Notes: a model not told the origin generated them from the sequence alone. A DNA stretch of 64,000 nucleotides from Psychrosphaera algicola (GCF_028401425.1 NZ_JAQOMS010000002.1:372001-436000), one strand, 5' to 3'. Positions 32,854 to 42,664 are shown, counted from the stretch's first letter. A program made the numbers and translations.

Positions 32854-34519
32854 CTTTAGTCTTCATCCAGACCACTAGACCGAATAGGGCGATCAAAAAC
32901 GGCAAGAAAAACAGTATCACGACGACTACCCGTTTTTGTTGACTGGTTAAATCAAGTCGCTCAACTTTTATTTGGTTTGAACTCATCAAGGTTTGATAGT
33001 CCAAATCGGCTAACCAATTAACAATGTTTAATCCCATTTTTGAATTACTGTATTGATTGATATAAACATTCGTCAAGAAGTCTGCATCGGTGAATACAAT
33101 TAGCCGAGTATCTGATTTTGCTTTTAGTGTTACGCCATCGCCTGCATGTCGCCCTTTATGTTCTTCAAGGACGACATAAGACATTGGCACAGGCCCTAAG
33201 GTGTCGACGCCTGCATCATATTGAACTTCTAAATATCGATTTGTTTCCGCCCAACTTTGATCTTTAGAAGCTGTGGCGGCAATAACAGCAAGTTTAATGG
33301 TTGGACGACGACCATCAACTATTTTAATAGAACGAGGTCGAACGTAGAATGTGTAATCAAGATCAGCTGTGATGGCTTTATGATTTTGATAATTTTTAGT
33401 CGCAGGGCTGCCCACATCATTTCCTATATGATTGGTCAAGTCGACCACAACATCGGACTCTACATTAAGTCCCCACTGATTTATGATTTCATTAAGTGAT
33501 GGATTTAGCTGTTGCTGCTCGTCGGTTAGCGGCTGATCTGGGGTTGTTACCAAAGAATGTTCAATCAAAAATAACGCATCACCACCATCTCTTAAGTAGT
33601 TGGTAATTAATGTTTGTTCCTGTGTAGTTAAGTATGTTTTTGGCCCCGCGATAATTAACACGTCACAGTCCGTTGGAATTTCAGGCTTGATACCTAACAT
33701 TAGTGGATAACTTTGAATGTTGTTGTCGTCGAGTAGCTGCTTAAACGTCGACAAACCAATATTGCCTTGATTGGAAGTTGAATATTCTCCGTGCCCTTGG
33801 AGAAAATACACTTTTGCTGGCTCTCGAGTCACACGAGCGATTGCATTGGTTAGTTGTTCTTCTGTCAGCAAGTCTTTAGTAAAATCAACGTCCTGTCGTA
33901 CGTTGTCGGACTGTACGATAACTTTCTGCTCGTCACTATTAACAACGTTACCAAAGGTTGCAGCAAATGAAATGTTTTCAATTGGGTCAATTATTTGAGT
34001 GGTAATAAAGCCATTGGACAATCGCTCGTAATTGTTAAATAAATCCTGTAGATATTTTGGCGGAGTCCCTACGTGCAACGCGGTTAACTCAACATTCTTA
34101 TTTAGAGAACTGACCAATTTAATGGTATTACTAGTCATTGTATGCTGTTTACCAGCAGTGACGTCCCAAGGCGTTGGAAACTTTCCTGCAATGTAATGAC
34201 TTATTCCTAAAAATCCCACGCTCGCTATTATTAACAAAACAATCAAAATAGGGGTGCGCCAGCGACCATAAAGGCTGTCTTGTGTTTTGTAACTGTTTTC
34301 TACGGTTTGCTCGTTTTTTGTGAATAGAAACCAAAATAAAACTACTGTGGATAAACAACCGATAAAAATTAAAAAACTTGCTAACGTCCATGACCAAAAC
34401 GTGCTTTGTGCATTGATGTAAAACAGAGATAACCCTAAAGCGACCATCACTAGAGACATTGCCATCAAAATCGGCGAGATTGATTTAAATTTGCTTTTTA
34501 ACACTTCCATGTTGTTCAT
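32846..34519 (-). CDS. Gld-type ABC transporter auxiliary protein (GldG-like)
   Basis: A 557-residue membrane-anchored protein. Two N-terminal TM segments are followed by a large extracytoplasmic region of the ABC-type uncharacterised transport type (VYFLQGHGEYSTSNQG, LIIAGPKTYL, ALFLIEHSLV) and a C-terminal TM helix (VVVILFFLPFLIALFGLVVWM). This fold accompanies ABC-2 transporters in the GldAFG arrangement. It is the last gene of a three-gene operon and its ATG abuts the stop of the permease gene. The exported substrate is unknown. No break is seen. Confidence 0.85.
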   Translation of the reverse strand: MNNMEVLKSKFKSISPILMAMSLVMVALGLSLFYINAQSTFWSWTLASFLIFIGCLSTVVLFWFLFTKNEQTVENSYKTQDSLYGRWRTPILIVLLIIASVGFLGISHYIAGKFPTPWDVTAGKQHTMTSNTIKLVSSLNKNVELTALHVGTPPKYLQDLFNNYERLSNGFITTQIIDPIENISFAATFGNVVNSDEQKVIVQSDNVRQDVDFTKDLLTEEQLTNAIARVTREPAKVYFLQGHGEYSTSNQGNIGLSTFKQLLDDNNIQSYPLMLGIKPEIPTDCDVLIIAGPKTYLTTQEQTLITNYLRDGGDALFLIEHSLVTTPDQPLTDEQQQLNPSLNEIINQWGLNVESDVVVDLTNHIGNDVGSPATKNYQNHKAITADLDYTFYVRPRSIKIVDGRRPTIKLAVIAATASKDQSWAETNRYLEVQYDAGVDTLGPVPMSYVVLEEHKGRHAGDGVTLKAKSDTRLIVFTDADFLTNVYINQYSNSKMGLNIVNWLADLDYQTLMSSNQIKVERLDLTSQQKRVVVVILFFLPFLIALFGLVVWMKTKVN

Positions 34520-35229
34520 TTAAGACCAGCTCCTATGATTTATACTGACACGGGTGAGGGTCAAACAAAGAACAATACCTGCAAGGTAATATACAAGGTC
34601 ACCAATGGATATCATGCCAATTGCAAAGTTCTCAAGATGTGTACGGGTACTCAGTTGTATGACGAAGTTTTCAGCGGCTCCCGTAAAATACTTACTAAAG
34701 GTAACTGAAAAATAGAGCATAAATAAAATGATGTACGACAACATTGCAGCAATAATTTGATTGCGGGTCCAAGAAGAGGTTAATAGTCCGATAGCAATAA
34801 ACAGTGCGCCTTCTAACCAAATTCCGAGATAACCGGAAAGCATGCTACTTGAATCAGGTTCACCAAAGTACTCAACGATAAAATAGTAACTTCCAGTTAG
34901 GCCAATTAATAGAGAGTAAAATAGTAAAACACTACAATATTTTCCTAGTACAATCATGCTCGGTGTTAAAGGCGCAGTTAATAAAAATTCCATCGTGCCA
35001 TTTGCTTTTTCTTCAGCAAAACTTTTCATCGTTAACATTGGAATAATGAAAATAAACATAAATTCCATTACCTGAAACACATCTCTTAACGACACTTCTT
35101 TATTTTGGTCAATGATCATAAAAAACAAAATATTGAACAAGGACAAGCACGCAATAAGAATAATGTAGGCAATAGGACTGCTAAAGTAACTTCGCAATTC
35201 TTTTTGGTTAACGCATATATTTTATTCAT
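34520..35229 (-). CDS. ABC-2 permease, GldF-like (one frameshift at the N-terminus)
   Basis: A permease of about 236 residues with six TM segments. It begins MNKIYALTKKELRSYFSSPIAYI after adding one T to the run at 35201-35205 (plus strand), and has the motif MKSFAEEKANGTMEFLLTAPL found in GldF/NosY-like permeases. The ATG overlaps the ATPase stop by 4 nt (ATGA), indicating translational coupling. Confidence 0.85.
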
Positions 35230-36021
35230 TGTGTTTTATTATCTGCTATTGCTGACTTGGCACTAACGCCGTGAAAATCGATAAATATCTGCTCTAATGT
35301 AGCAACCTTGTTTAGGGGATTGTCACCTAAAGCACCTATACTTCCGCCTTTATAGTTTTGAAGCAGTGTTTCTAAAGGTTCGTCGATAACCAACTTACCT
35401 GTCTTAATCATTAAAATGCGCTCTGCTATTTGCTCAATTTCTGACAAAGTGTGAGTACTGAGCAATACGGTTCGTTGTTCACGTTGATTTTTAATTAACG
35501 ACAAGACTTGTTGAATTTGAATCGGATCCAAACCACTCGTGGGTTCGTCTAAAATAAGTAATTTGGGGTCGTGGATAATAGCCTGCGCTATACCAACACG
35601 CTGTTTGTAACCCTTAGACAAGGTTGATATGGTTTTTTTGCAACCTCTTGTAAGTTACACTCATCAATTACTTTTGCTATTTGTACCGTCAGTTTTTTGC
35701 TGGAACTTCTTTTATTTCGGCAGCGAACTTCAAATATTGATAAACCGACATTTCTGCGTATAAAGGAGGGGATTCCGGTAAATAACCTATCTTTTGCCTT
35801 ATAGCTAGGGAATGTTTGGAGATGTCATCACCGTCTACCAATATTTTACCCGTCGTTGGGGCCAAGAATGACGTAATCATGCGCATTAAGGTTGTTTTAC
35901 CAGCGCCATTTTTTCCTAAAAAACCAACAATTTCACCTTGGTTTATTTCAAAACTAACATTGTCTACCGCCAGATGTGAACCAAAGCGCTTACTGATATT
36001 ATCAACTGTTAGGATCTTCAC
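35226..36021 (-). CDS. ABC transporter ATP-binding protein, GldA-like (two frameshifts)
   Basis: The ATPase of the Gld-type exporter. Walker A is GKNGAGKTTLMRM, the signature is LSKGYKQRVGIAQ, and Walker B is LLILDEPTSGLDP with the switch His in LLSTHTLSEIEQ. Two T runs on the plus strand (35633-35639 and 35693-35698) each lack one base; repaired, they read EVAKKTISTLSKGY and EVPAKKLTVQIA. I chose the GTG at 36021, which begins MKILTVDNISKRFG, because GAAGG lies 8 nt upstream. The TTG at 36054 is less likely. Confidence 0.88.
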
Positions 36022-36381
36022 TAAATCGCCTTCTATAAAGATGGGTGTATTCAAACCTGATTAAAACCATATTTTAGCGCGTTCATATATCACGAAATGA
36101 AATATACAAAACCGTTTGTTGTTTTTCTAAAAAATGAGTACGCAAAACAACATATTAACCATAAACCCCTCAGGATCTAAACAATTGTTGAGATGAGCGC
36201 TTAACTTTAATTTTGAGTGTAACACGTACTAGTAACTTTGGTTTTTTAACGTTACTAATTAGGAGAGGAGATGACGTAATAAAGCAGAAAATACCAAAGC
36301 TTATTCAAATGCTTTTAAGTTACATTTTGACGTAATGTTCTGGGTTATGCATATGGCGGGAACTTGCAGGTAATTTTACGA
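36022..36381. other. Intergenic region downstream of the exonuclease gene
   Basis: AT-rich. It should contain the promoter of the GldAFG operon. No ORF, RNA or repeat is recognised. Confidence 0.5.
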
Positions 36382-36990
36382 TTAAAGCTTTGCTAAAAAG
36401 GTATCAATGTTCTTTTTAGGCATTTTTGATAACCTCTGTATAAGTGAAAACGGAACGTCACTAACACTTGTTTGTTGTTCTATATCATTAAGCATCACTA
36501 ACCATAACTTCGCAGTCATTTCAGAGTCATATAACGCTCTGTGAAAGCTGCCGTTGGATTCAATATTTTTGTAGTTTACCAATGTGCCAAGTTTATGGTT
36601 TGGTGCATCTTGATATAATCTTCTTGATAAGAGAAGAGAACAAGCAAAGTCGCCATCATAATCTGCGGAAATACGTTGAAGTTCACTGTCTAAAAATCGT
36701 TTATCAAATGAAGCGTTATGGGCAACTAAGTTGTGTCCCTGTATAAAGTCAGCAAATCGGGCCATAACTTCACCGCAAGGCGCAGCCGAACTTAACATTT
36801 GGTTGGTAATTCCGGTGTAATCTTCGATAAAATAATTTATTGGCCGTCCAGGATCCATTAATTCCTGAAATCGCTCCGTAATAACACCATTAACTAATTT
36901 GACCGCACCAATCTCAATTGCTCTATCCCCGTTATCCGGTGATAAACCTGTGGTTTCAAAGTCGAGAACAATTACAGTGTGTGCGTTCAT
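36382..36990 (-). CDS. DnaQ-like DEDDh 3'-5' exonuclease
   Basis: A 202-residue exonuclease of the Pol III epsilon superfamily. ExoI is LDFETTG, ExoII is HNASFDKRFL, and ExoIII is HRALYDSEMT with the catalytic His five residues before Asp, so all acidic and His residues are present. It stands alone, without a polymerase domain or GIY-YIG partner, and resembles the stand-alone epsilon-like exonucleases of Alteromonadales. It may act in repair or RNA/DNA end processing; the substrate is unknown. Confidence 0.88.
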   Translation of the reverse strand: MNAHTVIVLDFETTGLSPDNGDRAIEIGAVKLVNGVITERFQELMDPGRPINYFIEDYTGITNQMLSSAAPCGEVMARFADFIQGHNLVAHNASFDKRFLDSELQRISADYDGDFACSLLLSRRLYQDAPNHKLGTLVNYKNIESNGSFHRALYDSEMTAKLWLVMLNDIEQQTSVSDVPFSLIQRLSKMPKKNIDTFLAKL

Positions 36991-37626
36991 TTTAAAAATC
37001 TTTTAGTCAAAGTGACAGCAATATACAACAAGTCTTTGGATCCATTAAGAATAAATTTAGATTATATAAATTGGCATATAAATTTGAAGCTTTTAGACAA
37101 TTATTGACTTATCGATACAAGATCCACTAGATAATACGGTTTTTGAACGGATGTTGTTGAGTATAGTTAAGTTGCTGCTCAGTACACTTTGTTATTGTTC
37201 ATTCTAGTCATTTGTTCCTTTAGGTTTACTTTTTAAGCAATAAACCTCGACATTTTTATTAGGCTATAACCGTAAAACAAGGTTATCGCTCGCTAGATAA
37301 TATACAAAATATTAACTTTTTATTGCTGGGTAGTTTAAATAAGTTGCGGATGAAACATTTGAACGTTCAAATGTTTGCAACGAAAATACTCGTACTATTT
37401 AATATATAATAAAAACAGTGGCTTATATTTGTATTTCGTTTTACGTTTTTTAGTCCAATTTAACCTATTGAATAAGTTTTTTTGAAGGCTTAGATTGAAT
37501 TGTTGACTTTTTACTCATTAATTATTGTTTAAATACAATACGTTAAAGGGAAGGTGAATGCCGTTTTATAAAAGGAAAGTTAACAATAGAAAAACCAAAA
37601 ATAATAATCCAAAAAGGAAGCTTAAT
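36991..37626. other. Long AT-rich upstream region of the xylanase gene
   Basis: About 640 nt without a gene. It holds a perfect 24-bp palindrome (37353-37376) and a TATAAT at 37405-37410 that could be the -10 of a promoter for the xylanase gene, leaving a 5' leader of about 210 nt. No other structure is recognised. Confidence 0.55.
37353..37376. promoter_or_regulatory. Perfect 24-bp palindrome, candidate operator
   Basis: The left arm AAACATTTGAAC is followed directly by its exact reverse complement. The centre is CG, as in many LacI-family operators. It lies about 28 nt upstream of a TATAAT and 250 nt upstream of the xylanase start, so it could bind a dimeric repressor of that gene. Confidence 0.6.
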
Positions 37627-38452
37627 ATGATCAACATTTTAACTAAAAAAACCTATGTAAGGCAATGTTTTTATCATTGGCTGTAATAATGGCGTCAACT
37701 AACGCCTACGCTGGAAACATAACTGAGGAGCTATGTGATCCAGCAGAATCAGATACCGGTTTTGGTGCAGGTACTTTTAACGGAAAATTTTACTCTTGGT
37801 TTGAACTAACTCAAGAAGACAAAACGGATTGTAATACAAAGATCAGTTTTTATGATGAAGCTACAAGACATTTTAGAGTGGAATGGAATGTGGCTGAATC
37901 TTATGGAGAAGATGCTATAGGTGGTATGGGTTGGAGCAAGGGTTCAAGAAATAGAAAAATCGGTTATAACGTTGGGGAGTTAACGACTAATTCATCTATT
38001 CAAAAAGCGCTAGTTGCTTTATATGGTTGGTCTTGCGATACAACTAATGGTAAAGAAACTTCTCAAGAATACTACATTGTTGATACATGGGACGGTGGAA
38101 AGTTTGTTCCTTGGGACGAAAATACAAATAGCCCAGCAGAAAAATACGGAAGCGTAAAAGCAAATGGTGCTTGGTACGACGTGTATAAAGTTGGCCGTGA
38201 AGGTGCACAAGCTTGTTTCGGTGGGGATGAAATAAAATTCGAACAATTTTGGAGTGTTCGAAGAAGTCCTAGAGGTACTGGTGCAGACAGAAATATAGAT
38301 TTCCGTCCACATGCAAACCGTTGGGATAATAATGATATGAAGTTTAAAGTGGGTGGCTTAAAAAAGGTTATCAAATTATGGCTGTAGAAATCTTTGGTGA
38401 CGCAAGTGTAAGACATGAAGGAGCTGTTGATTTATCTGTATGGCTTCGTTAA
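37627..38452 (+). CDS. Secreted GH11-like endo-1,4-beta-xylanase (two frameshifts)
   Basis: A secreted hydrolase of about 274 residues. With one A added to the run at 37645-37651, the product has a signal peptide ending MASTNAYA. GH11 features are YGWSCDTTNGK, the nucleophile strand SQEYYIVDTW, KANGAWYDVYKV, FEQFWSVRRSPRG and, after adding one A at 38360-38365, the acid/base strand GYQIMAVEIFGDASV. The expected product attacks internal beta-1,4 xylosidic bonds in xylan outside the cell. No carbohydrate-binding module is visible. AAGGAAG precedes the ATG. No other xylan genes are in the window. Confidence 0.82.
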
Positions 38453-38579
38453 GTAAATCGACGTCACTGATAATAAAATAAACGATAGGTCGAATTGCAA
38501 ATAGAATTATTAGTAAGCACTTCGACCTATCAAATTTAACTTATTTAATTAAGTTTATCCGGAACGATGGGAATTTATC

Positions 38580-39623
38580 TTGAATAAAATTATCTCCCCC
38601 TTATCTTGGCGTTGGTTTGTTTTGTTGCAGGTTACCAATATTCGTCATTTAGCCAAAAGGCGTCAAGTCAAATGACGAAATGCACCGTCGAAAAGCAAAA
38701 ACAACAATCAACGAATAATCAACATCAACAATTACCTACTCTTGTTAATGATACGGTTACATATCAGCAAGAAGTATCTCATTCTACTCTTAAACCTTTT
38801 GAACTAAATGAAAATATAGAGGCGTCAAACAATGATGATGTCGACTCAATATTTTATAAACTTCAGCAACTTAGATCAGTCCATAGGTAATGAGCAACTT
38901 ATTGCTACTCAATTTGATTTACTGAAAAACGCTCTCATTAATCAACCTAATAATGTTGATGAGTTAGTTGATCTATTATCCAATGCAGAGGTAAACAGTA
39001 ATACTTTCGATACAATACTAGTTGCAATAGGGGCATTACCTAATGAGGATGCAGACTCTGCGTTGCTTCAAATCGCTGAACAATATGTAATTACTCTTGA
39101 CGATGAAACCTCGAGAGAAAATTTTCTAGCCGTGTTGTCAAATACCACAAGTCTGATAAAACCTGATCACATGATACGCTCATTAGTAGAAATCGCTATG
39201 CTAGATCAACCTGAAATAGACATAACGCTTGAAGCTCTTAATTTTACAGAGCCACATCAATTATATGAATCTGAAAGAACTGAAATAACACACAAGTTAA
39301 ATCAACTTATTAGTAATAGTAGCGAAGAAGATGCTGCTCGAATGCTGCCACAACTATTACGTTTTTCACAAAAAGAACAACGAACTGAAATAGCAAAACA
39401 AAGCATCATGAAAGACCAACCAGATTCAATGCGAAACGCAGTTTTAGAAGGTATAGGCGCTGGCGAAATTTCAGCATCTGAAGAAATGAAAATAGTCCTA
39501 TTGGGTATAGCGAAAGACCCAAATGATGCATTAAGCACAGAAGCTTTTGAAATACTTAATTATGCTTTTGACTTAAGTCATCAAGAACTTTCAAGTTTAG
39601 CGTTAAATATTGGTCAAAATTGA
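38580..39623 (+). CDS. Anchored protein of unknown function with helical repeats (two frameshifts)
   Basis: About 347 residues. It starts at TTG 38580 behind GGGAA, with a TM anchor (ISPLILALVCFVAGYQYSSF after adding one C to the run at 38596-38600). A Gln/Asn-rich linker follows, then regularly spaced helices of about 30-35 residues (LIDQPNNVDELVDLLS-like, ILLGIAKDPNDALSTEAFE) that resemble a HEAT-like solenoid. A second break lies near 38871. I do not recognise a family. It lies 130 nt downstream of the xylanase gene on the same strand. Confidence 0.55.
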
Positions 39624-40312
39624 TTATATTAGTAATTACTAAAAATGTATTAGTTCCGACTGAATTTTAACATTATCCGTTTTACATACAGGGTTTTGTC
39701 AAGGTGTTGAAATATTGCGTTTGCAACTTTCCAACACTTTGTTGACAAGCATATTAAGGCTTCTTTAACGCAATATCATTTGACCATAATATTGCGCAAT
39801 TAAAAAATAGAAAGTACAGATTTACTTAATTATGTTCTGCGGTTTACAAGGGTCAATTGCATATCCAAAAAATGAGATATCAGTAAATAAACTGAAATGT
39901 ATTTGGGGTGACAAAATATTGATTTAGTTGACATATAGAAAGAGAATTAAATCTACTTAAGTTATTGATTTAACGCCTACGACCGTGTGGAACCCAACTT
40001 TTCTTTTCAATTTTTGAACGAAAAATGTGCTAGGTGCGCGACAGCCTTTGGTCTGCCTATACTAGCGAAGAAGCTGGAAGGAGGATTTCAAATGATTTTA
40101 TTTAAGCCCTATGTACAACAGGTGGGTTTTATTCGATACGGCATCGACTTTCACATTCGCTGAGGCATGTTAGGTATTGAGAAGTAACCAGCCCTGCATG
40201 AGAGCGCTTAGCTAAAGTCAAGTCTTTACCTACCGCATCAATCACGTGTTTCTAACTGAAGTGACATTGAAGTGTGGTTTGGAAAGACCTGACCTTTGTT
40301 TTAAAAAGGTGA
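39624..40312. other. Non-coding or remnant region
   Basis: About 690 nt without a supported gene. A 23-codon ORF at 40092-40163 (starting MILFKPYVQQ) has an excellent AAGGAGG ribosome site 7 nt upstream, so a leader peptide or decayed gene is possible. The minus strand around 40170-40300 has short open stretches that could be a gene fragment, but I recognise nothing. Confidence 0.35.
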
Positions 40313-40945
40313 TTACACTTTTTTGCGTCGATTAAAGACAATTCCTGCAATACTAAGACTAAGAAGCATTAATGTTGTAGGTTCTGGCACAGCATTGGCT
40401 TCGTATGTCACTGAACCAGTAAGACCGTAAACTCCAAAACCGCCGCCTGCACTGTTGTGTGCCTTAAAGGCGATGACGTTGTCACCAGATACCAAATAGC
40501 TCGTTATATCAGCCGTTTGAACGCCACTATTGCCACCGTTATTATCAATTAGCCCAGGAACAAGTATACCGTTAACCCAAACTAGCGAGTCATCATCAAC
40601 GCCTATGGAAAATGTTCCATAATTTGGAGTCCCACCGATGTTGAATACTTGACGTGCATAGAATGGAGTAAGTGCCCCCGCAGGTAAGCCACCGCTGTAT
40701 GCAGACCAAGAAGAGTCATCATAGCTAGCGCTACTGTTCCAACCGCTGTTCGCTGATTCCCATGTTGAGCCTGTCGCAAAGATATTAGAAGCACAGGGGT
40801 AGCAGGTATTGTCAAATGATTCTGGGGTGACCGTTGCCTTCCAATCACTGCCTAAATAGGCGTCTAAGGAAATAACGGTAGCCTGTGCTGTAGCTGACAA
40901 TATTAAGGCAGCAAATATCAGTGCTAGAGTGGTTACTTTTTTCAT
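40313..40945 (-). CDS. PEP-CTERM anchored secreted protein
   Basis: A 210-residue secreted protein with a signal peptide (TLALIFAALILSATAQA), a beta-rich galactose-binding-like middle (SAGGGFGVYGLTGSV, LVWVNGILVPG) and a C-terminal PEP-CTERM tail: VPEPTTLMLL, a hydrophobic helix and the basic end NRRKK. PEP-CTERM tails are cut by exosortase and mark surface or exopolysaccharide-associated proteins. No exosortase or EPS genes are in the window. Confidence 0.88.
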   Translation of the reverse strand: MKKVTTLALIFAALILSATAQATVISLDAYLGSDWKATVTPESFDNTCYPCASNIFATGSTWESANSGWNSSASYDDSSWSAYSGGLPAGALTPFYARQVFNIGGTPNYGTFSIGVDDDSLVWVNGILVPGLIDNNGGNSGVQTADITSYLVSGDNVIAFKAHNSAGGGFGVYGLTGSVTYEANAVPEPTTLMLLSLSIAGIVFNRRKKV

Positions 40946-41144
40946 TATTCAATTTCCTAATTTATGAGGTTTGTTAATTAGGAAAAAGCACATAATAAGC
41001 CAATTGAATATTTTGTAATAATTACAATATCTTAGCTTCATAAGTAAACAGCCAAATTTCATGAGTGTAAAAATTTTCGACACTTAGGTGCAGCAAAACA
41101 ATTTAAGCCGAATAATTTAAGTTTATCCTTCGCTACCTAATAAG

Positions 41145-41210
41145 TTGGTTTACCAGAATAGGGGAATAGCGCCAGTGAACTATAATGGCACAAAGGGGCC
41201 ATTATTTTCT
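41145..41210 (-). other. Hairpin beyond the last tRNA-Val repeat
   Basis: AATGGC and GCCATT (about 41184-41203) form a 6-bp stem just past the last repeat in the tRNA sense. There is no T run on that strand, so termination here is uncertain. On the plus strand it is followed by ATTTTCT. Confidence 0.3.
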
Positions 41211-41741
41211 ATATTTTCAATTCTTTTAGGGGATAAAGAATTGGTACGACCGAGTGGATTCGAACCACCAACTATCGGACCGGGTCACAAGGAGCGGTGT
41301 GCTTTTTCTTGTTTGAAACTACTTTTTGAATTTGCATATTTTCAATTCTTTTAGAGGGTAAAGAATTGGTACGACCGAGTGGATTCGAACCACCGACTAT
41401 CGGACCGGGTCACAAGGAGCGGTGTGCTTTTTCTTTCTTGAAGTTGTCTTTTGAATTTGCATATTTTCAATTCTTTTAGGGGATAAAGAATTGGTACGAC
41501 CGAGTGGATTCGAACCACCGACTATCGGACCGGGTCACAAGGAGCGGTGTGCTTTTTCTTTCTTGAAGTTGTCTTTTGAATTTGCATATTTTCAATTCTT
41601 TTAGGGGGTAAAGAATTGGTACGACCGAGTGGATTTGAACCACCGACTATCGGACCGGGTCACAAGGAGCGGTGTGCTTTTTCTTGCTTGAAACTAATTT
41701 TTGAATTTGCATATTTTCAATTCTTTTAGAGGGTAAAGAAT
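41211..41741 (-). repeat. Four 125-bp tandem repeats, each carrying the 3' end of tRNA-Val
   Basis: Units begin at 41211, 41336, 41461 and 41586 with an exact 125-bp period, and the same phase continues into the tRNA gene at 41742. Each unit holds a copy of the tRNA 3'-terminal 31 nt (T-arm, acceptor 3' strand, CCA) at about 41242-41271, 41367-41396, 41492-41521 and 41617-41646. Each copy is followed by the hairpin CAATTCTTT...AAAGAATTG and a conserved stretch with ACCGCTCCTTGTGACCC. Units differ at a few positions. The layout resembles the E. coli tyrT repeat that yields rtT RNA. Confidence 0.92.
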
Positions 41742-41818
41742 TGGTACGACCGAGTGGATTCGAACCACCGACCCCCACCATGTCAAGGTGATGCTCTAAC
41801 CAGCTGAGCTACGGTCGT
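41742..41818 (-). tRNA. tRNA-Val (anticodon GAC)
   Basis: A 77-nt cloverleaf. The acceptor ACGACCG pairs with CGGTCGT, then discriminator A with CCA encoded. The D-arm is GCTC-AGCTGGTTA-GAGC, the anticodon loop TTGACAT with GAC, the T-arm GGTGG-TTCGAAT-CCACT. All stems pair (one G-U in the T stem and one in the anticodon stem). Confidence 0.96.
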
Positions 41819-41853
41819 ACATTTTTAAATAGTTTGTCGTTAAGACGGGCGCT

Positions 41854-41882
41854 ATGTTAAGTAGGCGCCTATAAAAAAGCAA
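41854..41882 (-). promoter_or_regulatory. Promoter of tRNA-Val
   Basis: On the minus strand, TTGCTT and TAACAT are 17 bp apart, followed by the GC-rich discriminator AGCGCCCG typical of stringently controlled stable-RNA promoters. The start would be about 29 nt before the tRNA. Confidence 0.75.
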
Positions 41883-42037
41883 GACGTTTTTTTAAAATGC
41901 CGTTTGTTTGCGGATTTTATAATCAGACAACGATTCTAATTCAGTAATTTCGTCTATTTTACACTCTTAACCTGATCTCAAATTAGATATTTTGGTATAG
42001 TCCTGCCATTATCTTTTTATTTAGATTAGCGACTTAT

Positions 42038-42664
42038 ATGTTTACAGGAATAGTTCAAACCAAAGGCACCGTAATTTCATTTGTTGGTAATGACAAATTT
42101 AGGACATTAACTTTGTCTGTAGCCAGTGAGCACCTGCAACGTTTAAATATTGGTGCAAGTATTGCGATAAATGGTGTCTGTTTAACGGTAACTAAATTTG
42201 CAAGCGATTTAGGTGAGAGAAATGGCCACGTGCAATTTGATATTATCGATGAAACATTAGACAAAACAAATTTAGGCAAATTGCAGAAGGGCGAAAAGGT
42301 TAACTTAGAACGCAGTGTTACATTTGGCACTGAACTCGGCGGTCATATTGTGTCGGGTCATATTCACGATTCTGTTTTAGTCGTTAGTGTTGAACAAAAC
42401 AAAGACAACTGCTCAATCCAACTGCAAGTCGATCCAAATTGGATGAAGTTTATTTTATATAAAGGTTTTGTCTCGATAAATGGTTGCAGTTTAACCGTTG
42501 GTGAAGTCAAACCTGATGGTTTCTCTCTACACTTAATACCTGAAACATTGCAGGCCACTAATTTAGGCACTGTTAAAATGGGCGACCGTTTAAACCTAGA
42601 AGTTGATCAACAAACGTATTCTATCGTGCGAACAGTAGAACGCTATTTAGCAAATAATAAATAA
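42038..42664 (+). CDS. ribE: Riboflavin synthase alpha chain
   Basis: This enzyme dismutates two lumazines to riboflavin. The 208-residue protein shows the two-fold repeated lumazine-binding barrel: MFTGIVQTKGTV with SIAINGVCLTV, then LGGHIVSGHIH with GFVSINGCSLTVGEV. N-terminal MFTGIV is invariant in the family. It is monocistronic here. No FMN riboswitch is seen upstream. No break is seen. Confidence 0.96.
   Translation: MFTGIVQTKGTVISFVGNDKFRTLTLSVASEHLQRLNIGASIAINGVCLTVTKFASDLGERNGHVQFDIIDETLDKTNLGKLQKGEKVNLERSVTFGTELGGHIVSGHIHDSVLVVSVEQNKDNCSIQLQVDPNWMKFILYKGFVSINGCSLTVGEVKPDGFSLHLIPETLQATNLGTVKMGDRLNLEVDQQTYSIVRTVERYLANNK

Noticed and set aside
41145..41354. A 69-codon ORF reading RPSGFEPPTIGPGHKE
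   Set aside because: It is the translated complement of the tRNA 3'-end repeat, a known type of spurious ORF, and has no independent coding evidence.
41211..41741. Possible CRISPR array
   Set aside because: The repeats are 125 bp with no unique spacers between short repeats, and they carry a tRNA end.
41742..41818. Prophage or genomic island inserted at tRNA-Val
   Set aside because: No integrase, phage or transposase gene is visible on either side.
41819..42037. FMN riboswitch upstream of ribE
   Set aside because: No conserved RFN elements were found; the GGCGC dyad there belongs to the tRNA promoter on the other strand.
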